From assembly GCA_003153055.1 (NCBI GenBank), contig PMBV01000334.1, forward strand, positions 1 to 22,106: DNA of 22,106 bases. Direction: 5' to 3'. The stretch comes from Myxococcales bacterium. GTDB lineage: Bacteria; Myxococcota; Myxococcia; Myxococcales; Myxococcaceae. The notes beneath the pieces were generated by a model, which saw only the letters and a list, made by a program, of their open reading frames with translations, was not told where the DNA came from and made no database searches. This document shows positions 16,451 to 22,106 of the stretch, one piece after another (position 1 is the first letter of the stretch; each line of letters starts with the position of its first letter). The translations under genes and the position numbers were made by a program.

Positions 16451-16970
16451 GTCTTCCTCGATTCGCCACCCTGGCAGACGGCCGTCGCCGCCCACCATCC
16501 TGGCACCCGAGGCACGCTAACGCACTCCGCAGGGGCTTGACGAGGCCGGACCTTCGCGCGTGAGCCCGGCGGGCGAGGGCCAGCGCACTGCGGGGGGTAC
16601 GGAGTGACGCACCCCATGAGCATCGGCGCCGCGCGACAGTCCACTCGCGGTGCCGCGCGGTCCTGGCCATCGACGCAGCCGTGTGGCACCCGACAATCGG
16701 CGTGAAGTTCCAGAGGTCCGAAACGGTCAAGGACACGAACCTTTCGGTCCCCGGGCGCTTCGCGCTCTCCAAAGTCGAAGGCGGGCGCGGCGACGACTGA
16801 AGGGGGTGTGAGCGCAGCGGACGGTCGTCGCGCTGGTCCTCATCGAGCGCCCGCCTACGGCATGAGGTCCCGATGAGCGCGCCGCTCCCGAGTGGGCATT
16901 CCCATGCCTCTGTGCCTGTGGCCGGCCCCGGCGGGTCTACCGGCCGGGCTCAGCATGCCCAGGATTGATC
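16451..16970. other. 520-bp stretch without an intact gene
   Basis: This holds the upstream region of the MASE3 kinase (16451-16560) and the orphan ORF tail described separately (16564-16800). From 16801 to 16970 I see only GC-rich DNA with short inverted repeats (GGCCGG and CCGGCC near 16920-16945; GGAT/ATCC near 16965). It reads as a decayed accessory stretch. Confidence 0.4.
16564..16800 (+). pseudogene. Orphan C-terminal ORF tail, unidentified
   Basis: The frame ending in TGA at 16798-16800 is open back to 16564. Its last 45 codons have strong G/C third-position bias and read like a real protein C-terminus (AIDAAVWHPTIGVKF, then NLSVPGRFALSKVEGG). The first part (Arg-rich) does not look coding, and there is no start codon with a ribosome site in front of the good part. 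I take it as the leftover 3' end of a gene whose body has been lost. The family is not recognised; a phosphoribosyltransferase-like tail crossed my mind but cannot be supported. Confidence 0.35.
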
Positions 16971-17330
16971 CTACTGAAAGCAGTGCAAGTTGCCTGTGGA
17001 ATCCCACCAGACGTCGCGACCGAAGACCTGATAATAGCAGGGCCTGCAGCCATTCCAGACATACGTACAAGTCGCCCCGAAGACTGTGCATTGCCAGGAC
17101 GGACATGCATGACGGGTCGAAGCCCCCCCAAGACGTCGAAGTAAATCCCCGGCCAATCACCACTCGGATCGTACTCCCCTCCTCAAACACCAAATAGAGC
17201 GGCCAGCCCAGAGTCACCCCATTGACGGAAAGCACCACAGCCACCTCACTGCCCTCGGCGTGGTTGAGCCAACCACGACGCTACCAGCAAGGACAACGAG
17301 ACAGCCAGAGCGCCCTTGGTATAGCGCCGG
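16971..17330 (-). pseudogene. Frame-broken gene for a Cys-rich exported protein
   Basis: Read on the minus strand, three frames join into one sensible protein. The first gives a signal-peptide-like stretch (GALAVSLSLLVASWLAQP, about 17320-17265). The second gives VAVVLSVNGVTLGWPLYLVF (about 17244-17180). A return to the first frame gives EYDPSGDWPGIYFDVLGG, and the third frame runs from about 17120 to the TAG at 16971 with a Cys/Trp/Tyr-rich end (ACPSWQC, CTYVWNGCRPCYYQVF). Two of the breaks fall at G runs, a GAGGAGGGG run and a run of seven Gs (plus-strand Cs near 17127-17133). Slippage or sequencing indels could therefore explain them. No family is recognised. It follows the immunity-like gene on the same strand. 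Confidence 0.45.
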
Positions 17331-17344
17331 GAAGCTGCTCCCGG
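17327..17344 (-). terminator. Hairpin downstream of the immunity-like gene
   Basis: CCGGGA (17327-17332) and TCCCGG (17339-17344) form 6-base arms around a 6-base loop, about 50 bases past the stop at 17394 on the minus strand. There is no T-run, so termination is uncertain. Confidence 0.3.
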
Positions 17345-17393
17345 AACGCGCGGAGTCGAGCGGTGCGGTGGGTACTGACCGAGCCTGTCTGCG

Positions 17394-17840
17394 CTATGCC
17401 GCAAGGCGCAATACTCGGATACCACCGTGGTGCGCAATCGAGAGAATCCAGCGACATTGGGCATCCACAACGTCGAGATCGTCTGCAAATGGATACCAAA
17501 CATCGTCGAATACTTCCGCTAGCTGTTTGGCCCACATCCGATCAAGCTCGTCGAATCGGTGCCAATTGAGAAATACCTCCTCATCGAGCTTGCTGTCGAC
17601 GGAACCTACGAGCAGACGCGTCAGGTCAAAGTCGCTCCGCGTGGCATCCTCGCCTTCGATCGGAACAGACCTAGATGCGATCGATTCAACTATCTCCAAG
17701 CCATCGGTCGCGCCCGACAGCCCGAGTCGTTGCAGGAGCAACGCTCGAAGCGCAGATACCTCATTGCTGCTGGCCTGCTGAATCGGAAGGTGCTGCCCCG
17801 GGTGGCTTGCTGCGAAATTCTTGATCTTGAACTCGTCCAT
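17394..17840 (-). CDS. Immunity-like small acidic protein (148 aa)
   Basis: The product is 148 residues, soluble, acidic, without signal peptide or membrane segment. Its C-terminal half (VFLNWHRFDELDRM, FDDVWYPFADDLDVVD, WILSIAHHGG) has the aromatic/acidic pattern of small immunity proteins found beside polymorphic toxins, with a WYP-x-x-DD element. I recall relatives of this general style but cannot name a family. The start at ATG 17840 is set by a GGAG eight bases upstream. Those bases are also the last codon (GAG) before the TGA of the toxin-tip frame, so the two genes are tightly coupled. Codon use is visibly less GC-rich than the kinases and thiD nearby, which suggests horizontal arrival. 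Its toxin partner is nearly all missing, so it may now be an orphan antidote. Confidence 0.65.
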   Translation of the reverse strand: MDEFKIKNFAASHPGQHLPIQQASSNEVSALRALLLQRLGLSGATDGLEIVESIASRSVPIEGEDATRSDFDLTRLLVGSVDSKLDEEVFLNWHRFDELDRMWAKQLAEVFDDVWYPFADDLDVVDAQCRWILSIAHHGGIRVLRLAA

Positions 17841-17845
17841 GAAGA

Positions 17846-18015
17846 TCACTCCACGATTGGTACTGCGCCGCTGGAACCACCACTGCCGCGCTTTCCGGTG
17901 GTGTAGTCCCACCAGTTGATGTGCGGTTTCGTCTCCGGTGACCCCGGAGGAGCGTTGGGATGGCTAGTGCAGCTGGGATGTCCGCGCTGCGCTGGAATAG
18001 CCGTCCGGAGTCTGC
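17846..18015 (-). pseudogene. C-terminal tip of a polymorphic-toxin-like protein
   Basis: The minus-strand frame ending in TGA at 17848-17846 encodes a tail with KPHINWWDYTTGKRGSGG and an end AVPIVE. A PHIN-WWD-GKRG-GG pattern is what I associate with extreme C-termini of secreted bacterial toxin domains that are followed by their immunity genes. The stop lies five bases before the immunity-like ATG. Only about 40-55 codons can belong to this gene, because thiD's stop is at 18016, so the delivery part and almost the whole catalytic domain are gone. No start codon with a ribosome site exists. The toxin assignment is by motif style and position, with no searched match. Confidence 0.45.
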
Positions 18016-18834
18016 TCACCGGCTCGACGGTGGGCGCCACTCGACCGGAGTGAAGTGGTTGACCGGGCCGATGCCGCCGCCCACGTCGGGTGGACTCTGG
18101 AGCGCAGCCTTGAGCCACTCCCACGCACCAGCCACCGCGTCCTCCACCGAAGCCCCCCGCGCCAGCCGCGCAGTGATGGCCGCCGAGCTGGTGCAGCCCG
18201 TGCCGTGGGTGTGCGGCGAGTCGACCCTCGGGCCGCGGAGCTCATGCACGGTCCCATTGGCATACAACACATCGACCACCTCGTCCCCCTCGAGGTGACC
18301 ACCCTTCACCAGCACATGCTTCGGGCCGAGGTCGGCCAGCCGTTGCGCCGCCTCCCGCGCCTGCGCCACCGTGCGAACCGGAGTCCCCAACAGGGCCTCG
18401 GCCTCCGGGCCATTGGGCGTCAACAGGAAGCATTGAGGCAGCAACGCGCTCACCAACACCTCGACAGCCTCCGGGGCGAGCAGCGCCTGGCCGTGCTTCG
18501 ATACCATCACTGGATCCACCACCAACGGGAAGCCGAAGTGCCTCGCGCGCGCCGCCACCACCTCGATGACCGCCGCCGAGCCGAGCGCTCCCGTCTTGGC
18601 CGCCTGGGGCCGCACGTCCGCGAGGAGATGGTCCAACTGCTGAGCGACCAGCTCGGCCTCGAGCACCTCGACGCGCGCCACCGACCGAGTGGACTGGACA
18701 GTGATGAGCGAGACGACGGCCGTGCCGTACACTCCGTGCTGATGAAACGTCTTCAGGTCCGCTTGGAGGCCAGCACCTCCCGATGGGTCCGAGCCGGCGA
18801 TGGTGAGGGCAATGGGCGTCGGGGTTCGATTCAC
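18016..18834 (-). CDS. thiD: Hydroxymethylpyrimidine/phosphomethylpyrimidine kinase
   Basis: ThiD phosphorylates 4-amino-5-hydroxymethyl-2-methylpyrimidine twice, giving HMP-PP for thiamine phosphate synthesis in the cytoplasm. The 272-residue length is normal. Family motifs are in order: TIAGSDPSGGAGLQADLKTF near the N-terminus, DPVMVSKHGQALL, LTPNGPEAEALLG, VKGGHLEG, and HGTGCTSSAAI with Cys214 in the anion-hole loop that is typical of ThiD. I chose the GTG at 18834 because it begins just before the first family residues and has AAGG a few bases upstream; no in-frame ATG is near. The gene lies 49 bp after an exported-protein gene on the same strand. No other thiamine genes and no TPP riboswitch are visible nearby, so regulation is probably through the upstream operon promoter. 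Confidence 0.95.
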   Translation of the reverse strand: MNRTPTPIALTIAGSDPSGGAGLQADLKTFHQHGVYGTAVVSLITVQSTRSVARVEVLEAELVAQQLDHLLADVRPQAAKTGALGSAAVIEVVAARARHFGFPLVVDPVMVSKHGQALLAPEAVEVLVSALLPQCFLLTPNGPEAEALLGTPVRTVAQAREAAQRLADLGPKHVLVKGGHLEGDEVVDVLYANGTVHELRGPRVDSPHTHGTGCTSSAAITARLARGASVEDAVAGAWEWLKAALQSPPDVGGGIGPVNHFTPVEWRPPSSR

Positions 18835-18883
18835 GACGCCTTCATAACCGCTCAGCCCAGGCAGAGCACGAGCGCCGCTCAGC

Positions 18884-19645
18884 TCAGCGCGGTGGCCGCG
18901 GGGCCGAGACCTCGAGGCTGACCCGCTCGGCGTTGTGGTTCCCTGCCGAGTCGAACAGCTCGAAGACGAGTCGGTAGGCGCGCCCATCTTCGAAGCCGAA
19001 GGAGCCTCCACAGGCGTCGTGGCCGATGATGATGCTCTCGCCAACGAGGGGCACGGGGTACTGCTGGCGCACCGACGAGCCCCGCATTCGCTGCATGGTG
19101 ACGACGAAGTACGCCGAGCCCTTCTCTTCCACCGCGACGCGGAGACGGAGCTGGCGTACCAGAGTGGGCCCAGCCGAGTACCACCCCTCGGACACCGCGG
19201 GCTTGGAGCGGTACTTCGGCGCATCACGGTCGGCCGTCGACGCGGTCCTCCAGGTGGGCCGTGACTCGCCTTGGAGCTCATTGAGGAAGACGGCGCCTCC
19301 GAGGCTGCTCCCCAGCACGAGCGTGTAGCGCGAGTCGGGCGACAGCGCCTTGGAGGCCTTCAGGCGCACGGCCACCCGCTTGGCCTGCGACACCCAACCC
19401 CGCTCGACCTTGAGGGGGACCGAGCTGCCGTCGTCAGCGAGCAACGTGAGGCCCTGGGCACCGACGAGGTCCGACACCCGGGTCTGCTCAGCGCCGACGC
19501 CCTCGAGAATCCACTGCACGTTGGTGGGCACCACCGCCCCCGGCGCCGGGAACAGGAGCAGCCCGTCAGGTCGACAGTCCGGCTCCGCGGCCCGCCCCGT
19601 GATGGCAACGGCGAGCCCCAGGAGCAGCAGCGAGCGAGGCACCAC
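18884..19645 (-). CDS. Exported protein of unknown function (253 aa)
   Basis: The protein begins with a hydrophobic signal peptide (LLLLGLAVAITGRAA, probably cut near residue 20). The mature part shows two beta-rich halves. The first resembles an Ig-like domain in which LSPDSRYTLVLG is typical of the strand before the last in bacterial Ig folds. The second (about 150-250) has AYRLVFELFDSAGN in its final strands. One Cys (C24) lies close after the signal peptide and one more (HDACGG) lies in the second half. I know this style from myxobacterial envelope proteins but cannot assign a family. The GTG start at 19645 lies six bases past the DUF3467 stop with only a weak ribosome site, so it is probably translated by coupling. 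It is followed by thiD. Confidence 0.75.
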   Translation of the reverse strand: MVPRSLLLLGLAVAITGRAAEPDCRPDGLLLFPAPGAVVPTNVQWILEGVGAEQTRVSDLVGAQGLTLLADDGSSVPLKVERGWVSQAKRVAVRLKASKALSPDSRYTLVLGSSLGGAVFLNELQGESRPTWRTASTADRDAPKYRSKPAVSEGWYSAGPTLVRQLRLRVAVEEKGSAYFVVTMQRMRGSSVRQQYPVPLVGESIIIGHDACGGSFGFEDGRAYRLVFELFDSAGNHNAERVSLEVSAPRPPR

Positions 19646-19651
19646 GGCCGG

Positions 19652-19942
19652 TCAGTGGACCGGAGTGCCTGGATCCGTCGAGTCGATGGGCCCGAACTTG
19701 GCCTCGAACTTCGACAGATTGTCTTGAATGGCCGAGAGGAGCCGCTTCATGTGCTTGGGGTTGGTGATGATGCGAGAAAGGACCTTGGCCCGAGGCTGCT
19801 GCGGCTGGACGTAGATGAAGTCCAGGGTGAATTCCGTCTCGGAGTGGTTGACCAGGGCCATGTTGGCATAGCGGCCGTTGGCCACGTCATCGTCGAGCTG
19901 AATCTGCAGTTGAATCTCGGGAGGCTTGGTTCCTTCGGACAT
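19652..19942 (-). CDS. DUF3467 family protein (96 aa)
   Basis: This is a 96-residue cytoplasmic protein of the DUF3467 family. It shows DDDVANGRYANMALVNHSE, then EFTLDFIYVQPQQPRAKVLS, then RIITNPKHMKRLLSAIQDN and a final YE/FE-x-K-F-G element. These cover the full length of the family, whose biochemical role is unknown. The start at 19942 has a GGAGG six bases upstream on the minus strand, the best ribosome site in this part of the window. It heads the run DUF3467, exported protein, thiD, with gaps of six and 49 bases, and is divergent from the hydrolase gene (start 20012). The common promoter should lie in 19943-20011. Confidence 0.92.
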   Translation of the reverse strand: MSEGTKPPEIQLQIQLDDDVANGRYANMALVNHSETEFTLDFIYVQPQQPRAKVLSRIITNPKHMKRLLSAIQDNLSKFEAKFGPIDSTDPGTPVH

Positions 19943-20011
19943 GGTGCCTCCGTAGCACGAGTCGCGCGGTGGATTCACCGGCTCCCTGCCGTCGCTGCTA
20001 CGTTCCTCCTG

Positions 20012-20815
20012 GTGCTCGACGAGTCGAAGACGGCCCCCTTCACCCTGACCCCCTCGGGCGGAGCGGGCGGCCGGGCGGTGCTCCTGCTCCACGGCTTCAC
20101 CGGGAGCCCCTGGGAGGTCCGTCTCCTCGGCGAGGCCCTGGCTGCCCGCGGCTTCGGCGTCCACGCGCCCCTGCTCCCGGGGCACGGCCGGTCGCCTGAG
20201 GCCATGGAGGGCGTCGGCATGGGCGACTGGGTCAGCGCTGCACAGTCGGCCTTCGACGAGCTCGAGCGGGCTCACGGGCACGTCTCCATCGTGGGGCTCT
20301 CGATGGGGGCGTTGTTGGGCGTGGTGGTGGCGGCCGAGCGAGCCGAGCGCGTGCGAGGGCTGGTCTTGCTGGCACCGGTGGCGCGGCTCCAGCGGCTGAG
20401 CGCCCGGGTGCTGCGGCTGACGCGGGGCACGGGGCTGCCACGGCTCTTGCCCAAGTGGGTCGAGAAGCACGGGACCGACCTCGAGCTCGACGAGGAGCGA
20501 GCCGCGGCGCCGCTCTTGCCCCGCTACCCGCTGGCGAGCGCGCTGGAGCTCTTTCGGCTCCAGGACCTGGCCGAGGCGCGGGCCCCTCAGGTGACGTGCC
20601 CGTCGCTCCTCATCGCGGCGGCGCGGGACCACGTCGTCGACCTTCGTGGGGTGGAGCTGCTCCAGCGGCGATTGCGAGGGTCGCGTCTCGTGGTGCTGCA
20701 GCGGGGCTACCACATCATTCCCCGCGACCGCGACCGGGCTCTGGCGGCGACTGAGACGGCCGAGTTCCTCGATGGGCTGCAACCTGACGTGGCCGGCCCG
20801 GCCAGGCTCGTCTAG
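20012..20815 (+). CDS. Alpha/beta hydrolase, carboxylesterase/monoacylglycerol-lipase type (Est30-like)
   Basis: The 267-residue product has the full catalytic set of a serine esterase: oxyanion loop LLLHGFTGSP, nucleophile Ser97 in GLSMG, acid Asp206 in AARDH and His234 in GYHIIPRD. The short cap between residues 125 and 185 and the D/H spacing fit the Est30/carboxylesterase and monoacylglycerol lipase group, which cleaves short to medium acyl esters. There is no signal peptide, so it is cytoplasmic. The reading frame is open far upstream, but that part is the shadow of the divergent genes. GTG 20012 gives a normal-length protein, though its ribosome site is poor. The ATPase gene begins only ten bases after its stop and could be read through from the hydrolase promoter. 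Confidence 0.88.
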   Translation: MLDESKTAPFTLTPSGGAGGRAVLLLHGFTGSPWEVRLLGEALAARGFGVHAPLLPGHGRSPEAMEGVGMGDWVSAAQSAFDELERAHGHVSIVGLSMGALLGVVVAAERAERVRGLVLLAPVARLQRLSARVLRLTRGTGLPRLLPKWVEKHGTDLELDEERAAAPLLPRYPLASALELFRLQDLAEARAPQVTCPSLLIAAARDHVVDLRGVELLQRRLRGSRLVVLQRGYHIIPRDRDRALAATETAEFLDGLQPDVAGPARLV

Positions 20816-20825
20816 CGTTCGCCGT

Positions 20826-21902
20826 GTGTTGACCAAGCTCGTCCTCGAGAACTTCAAGAGCTTCCGAGCCGCGGAGATCGACTTTCCGAAGAGCCGTCTC
20901 ACTGTCTTGGTGGGCCCCAATGGGTGCGGGAAGTCGACAGTTCTCGAAGCGGCTTTCCAGGCCCTCGCGCTCGACTCGGTGACGAAGCGCGCAGAGCCGG
21001 GTGGTGACGGGGCGAAAGACGCCGTCAGAGTTGGATCGCAAGGGTTCTCCGTTCGAGCGACTGTCGAAGCCGGCTCGGCTCACCCTCGAGCTCGCATTGA
21101 CACGCAGGCTGTATTCCGAGACGGAAAGACGACACGAACGGCTGCATTGACGATCGAGGACCAGACGAAGGTCTTCATCCCCGACGAAGGCGTCATTGAG
21201 CCATTCGTGGTCTTGGGGGAAGAGCGCCTCTCGACAGACGACCTGTACCAGGCACTCCCCCGTCCTCGATACTTCAGCGTGAACCTGAGCGAGCTCCGAC
21301 TCCCACTTCAGCCGTCCGTCGGGCCCGAGACACTGACCATCGACGCCGAGTTGATCATCCAGCGGATGCTCGACATGAAGCTCGGGAGCGAGCCACTGGC
21401 CTACGAGACGCTGGTCCGTGATGTTCGAGCCATCGTTCCGGCCGTTCGCCAGATAAGCCTCCAGCGGCACTTCGACGTGGTCGAGAAGTACGGCCTTCGC
21501 TTCGACATGGCCACGGGGTCGGGCATCCCTGCGTCACAGGTGAGCGAAGGCACGCTTCTCACGCTCGCGCTCTGCGTCGCGGCTCGGTCGGCTGGGCAGA
21601 CGCTCCTGCTGATCGACGACATCGATCGAGCCCTGCACCCATCAGCTCAACGGCAGCTCATCACGTTCCTCAGAGCAACCGTTGAAACGCAACCAATTCA
21701 GATCATCTGCACGACCCATTCCCCGTGCATCCTCGGCGAGTTCCGCTACGACGAAGTGCGAGTCTTGCGTGAGGCAGACGGCGCTTCGCAATGCATCGCT
21801 CTCGATCAGGGCCCCGAGGCCGCTCGGTGGATGAAGGAGCTCGACGCGGGTGAGTACTGGTCGTTTTTCGAGGGGAAGCTGTTCCAGAACCAAAGCAAGT
21901 GA
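20826..21902 (+). CDS. AAA ATPase of the RecF/OLD (AAA_15/AAA_21) type
   Basis: The 358-residue protein is an ABC/SMC-like ATPase. It starts with LVLENFKSFRAAEIDF, has Walker A GPNGCGKST (30-38), a signature SEGTLLTLAL (from Ser240), Walker B LLLIDDIDRALHP (264-267) and the switch His298 in CTTHSP. Walker B has Asp-Asp where many relatives have Asp-Glu, a common variant in this branch. There is no membrane segment and no fused nuclease. Its stop overlaps the GTG of the next gene as GTGA, and that gene begins like a TOPRIM protein. Such split ATPase/TOPRIM pairs occur in anti-phage systems (PARIS, AbiL and other OLD relatives), where the ATPase senses or holds the nuclease in check. GTG 20826 is the only start close to the first family residues. 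Codon use is slightly less biased than in the hydrolase. Confidence 0.9.
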   Translation: MLTKLVLENFKSFRAAEIDFPKSRLTVLVGPNGCGKSTVLEAAFQALALDSVTKRAEPGGDGAKDAVRVGSQGFSVRATVEAGSAHPRARIDTQAVFRDGKTTRTAALTIEDQTKVFIPDEGVIEPFVVLGEERLSTDDLYQALPRPRYFSVNLSELRLPLQPSVGPETLTIDAELIIQRMLDMKLGSEPLAYETLVRDVRAIVPAVRQISLQRHFDVVEKYGLRFDMATGSGIPASQVSEGTLLTLALCVAARSAGQTLLLIDDIDRALHPSAQRQLITFLRATVETQPIQIICTTHSPCILGEFRYDEVRVLREADGASQCIALDQGPEAARWMKELDAGEYWSFFEGKLFQNQSK

Positions 21903-22106
21903 GCACCTACTCCATCATCGTCGTCTGCGAAGGCACGACGGACAGCCGGGCGATTCGGCCCCTACCCACGACCAGGCCCTTCCCGCTTCTCGGCGCAGGG
22001 GGATTCGCCTCCGTCCTGCGTCAGACTTGCCAAATTCCAGGACAAACTGTAGGTGGCTCGAGAACCGAGTCGTTGGCCAAAGCACAGAAGGCAGAGGAAC
22101 AACACA
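21899..22106 (+). CDS. TOPRIM-like protein, N-terminal part only (runs off the window)
   Basis: The first 69 codons are visible. The start SIIVVCEGTTDSRAI is a hydrophobic strand followed by Glu-Gly-x-x-Asp, the first TOPRIM motif, where the Glu binds metal. A Gly-rich second element (LLGAGGF) and a polar helix follow. The DxD motif that would confirm a TOPRIM nuclease lies beyond the window. DUF4276-like and DUF4435-like proteins are possible identities. The GTG overlaps the ATPase stop by four bases, so the two should be made together. Direction and frame are certain; the function is inferred from one motif and the neighbour. Confidence 0.6.
   Translation, partial: MSTYSIIVVCEGTTDSRAIRPLPTTRPFPLLGAGGFASVLRQTCQIPGQTVGGSRTESLAKAQKAEEQH

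Noticed and set aside
14303..16540. A 745-codon plus-strand frame opposite the MASE3 kinase
   Set aside because: It mirrors the kinase on the other strand; composition is Arg/Glu/His-rich and no motif or ribosome site supports it.
18816..18840. A tRNA-like T arm (GGTTCGATTC flanked by CGTCG and CGACG)
   Set aside because: No acceptor, D or anticodon arms fit around it, and it overlaps the start of thiD, so it is chance similarity.
19271..20011. Long N-terminal extension of the alpha/beta hydrolase
   Set aside because: The frame is open upstream only because it runs opposite the DUF3467 and exported-protein genes; the family starts near 20012.

Overview
The window is high-GC bacterial DNA. 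Its coding frames have strongly G/C-biased third positions, and it carries hybrid histidine kinases, an FGE-fold lipoprotein, very large multidomain proteins and a Uma2-type remnant. Together these point to a predatory or soil deltaproteobacterium of the Myxococcota, most likely near Myxococcus/Archangium/Corallococcus. That assignment rests on style of gene content and is an inference; there is no rRNA or other marker gene. No tRNA, rRNA, CRISPR array or intact insertion sequence was seen.

Region 1 (1-8498, + strand) is an operon-like block. It starts with a frame-broken 3' end of a membrane protein. An ATGA overlap leads into a Cys-rich FGE/SUMF1-fold lipoprotein, then a 1,739-residue protein with an intact M23 (LytM-type) peptidase domain, a degenerate second M23 domain and an EF-hand loop. 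It ends with a 694-residue protein carrying a SleB-type cell-wall hydrolase domain. Neither wall-degrading protein has a signal peptide. I read the block as a candidate cell-wall-attacking (or wall-remodelling) cassette exported by a specialised route. This is the main candidate for an undescribed system, but export and target are inference.

Region 2 (8499-13728) holds a Uma2-family nuclease pseudogene with an internal deletion, a small Cys-rich protein divergent from a J-domain/zinc-ribbon protein, a small exported beta-barrel-like protein, and a PAS-hybrid histidine kinase. That kinase has lost its phosphoacceptor His (Arg), its receiver Asp (Glu) and the receiver Ser/Thr (Gly). A strong hairpin terminator separates it from a convergent 56-residue basic ORF.

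Region 3 (13729-18015, mostly - strand) holds an intact MASE3-PAS-HisKA-HATPase-REC hybrid kinase, followed by a decayed stretch. This stretch contains an orphan ORF tail, a frame-broken Cys-rich exported protein, and the C-terminal tip of what looks like a polymorphic toxin. The toxin tip sits directly in front of an intact immunity-like gene.

Region 4 (18016-19942, - strand) is a tidy three-gene run: a DUF3467 protein, an exported protein and thiD. Region 5 (19943-22106, + strand) holds an Est30-like alpha/beta hydrolase, then a RecF/OLD-like AAA ATPase. The ATPase overlaps by GTGA the start of a TOPRIM-like gene that runs off the window, a layout typical of two-gene ATPase/TOPRIM anti-phage systems.
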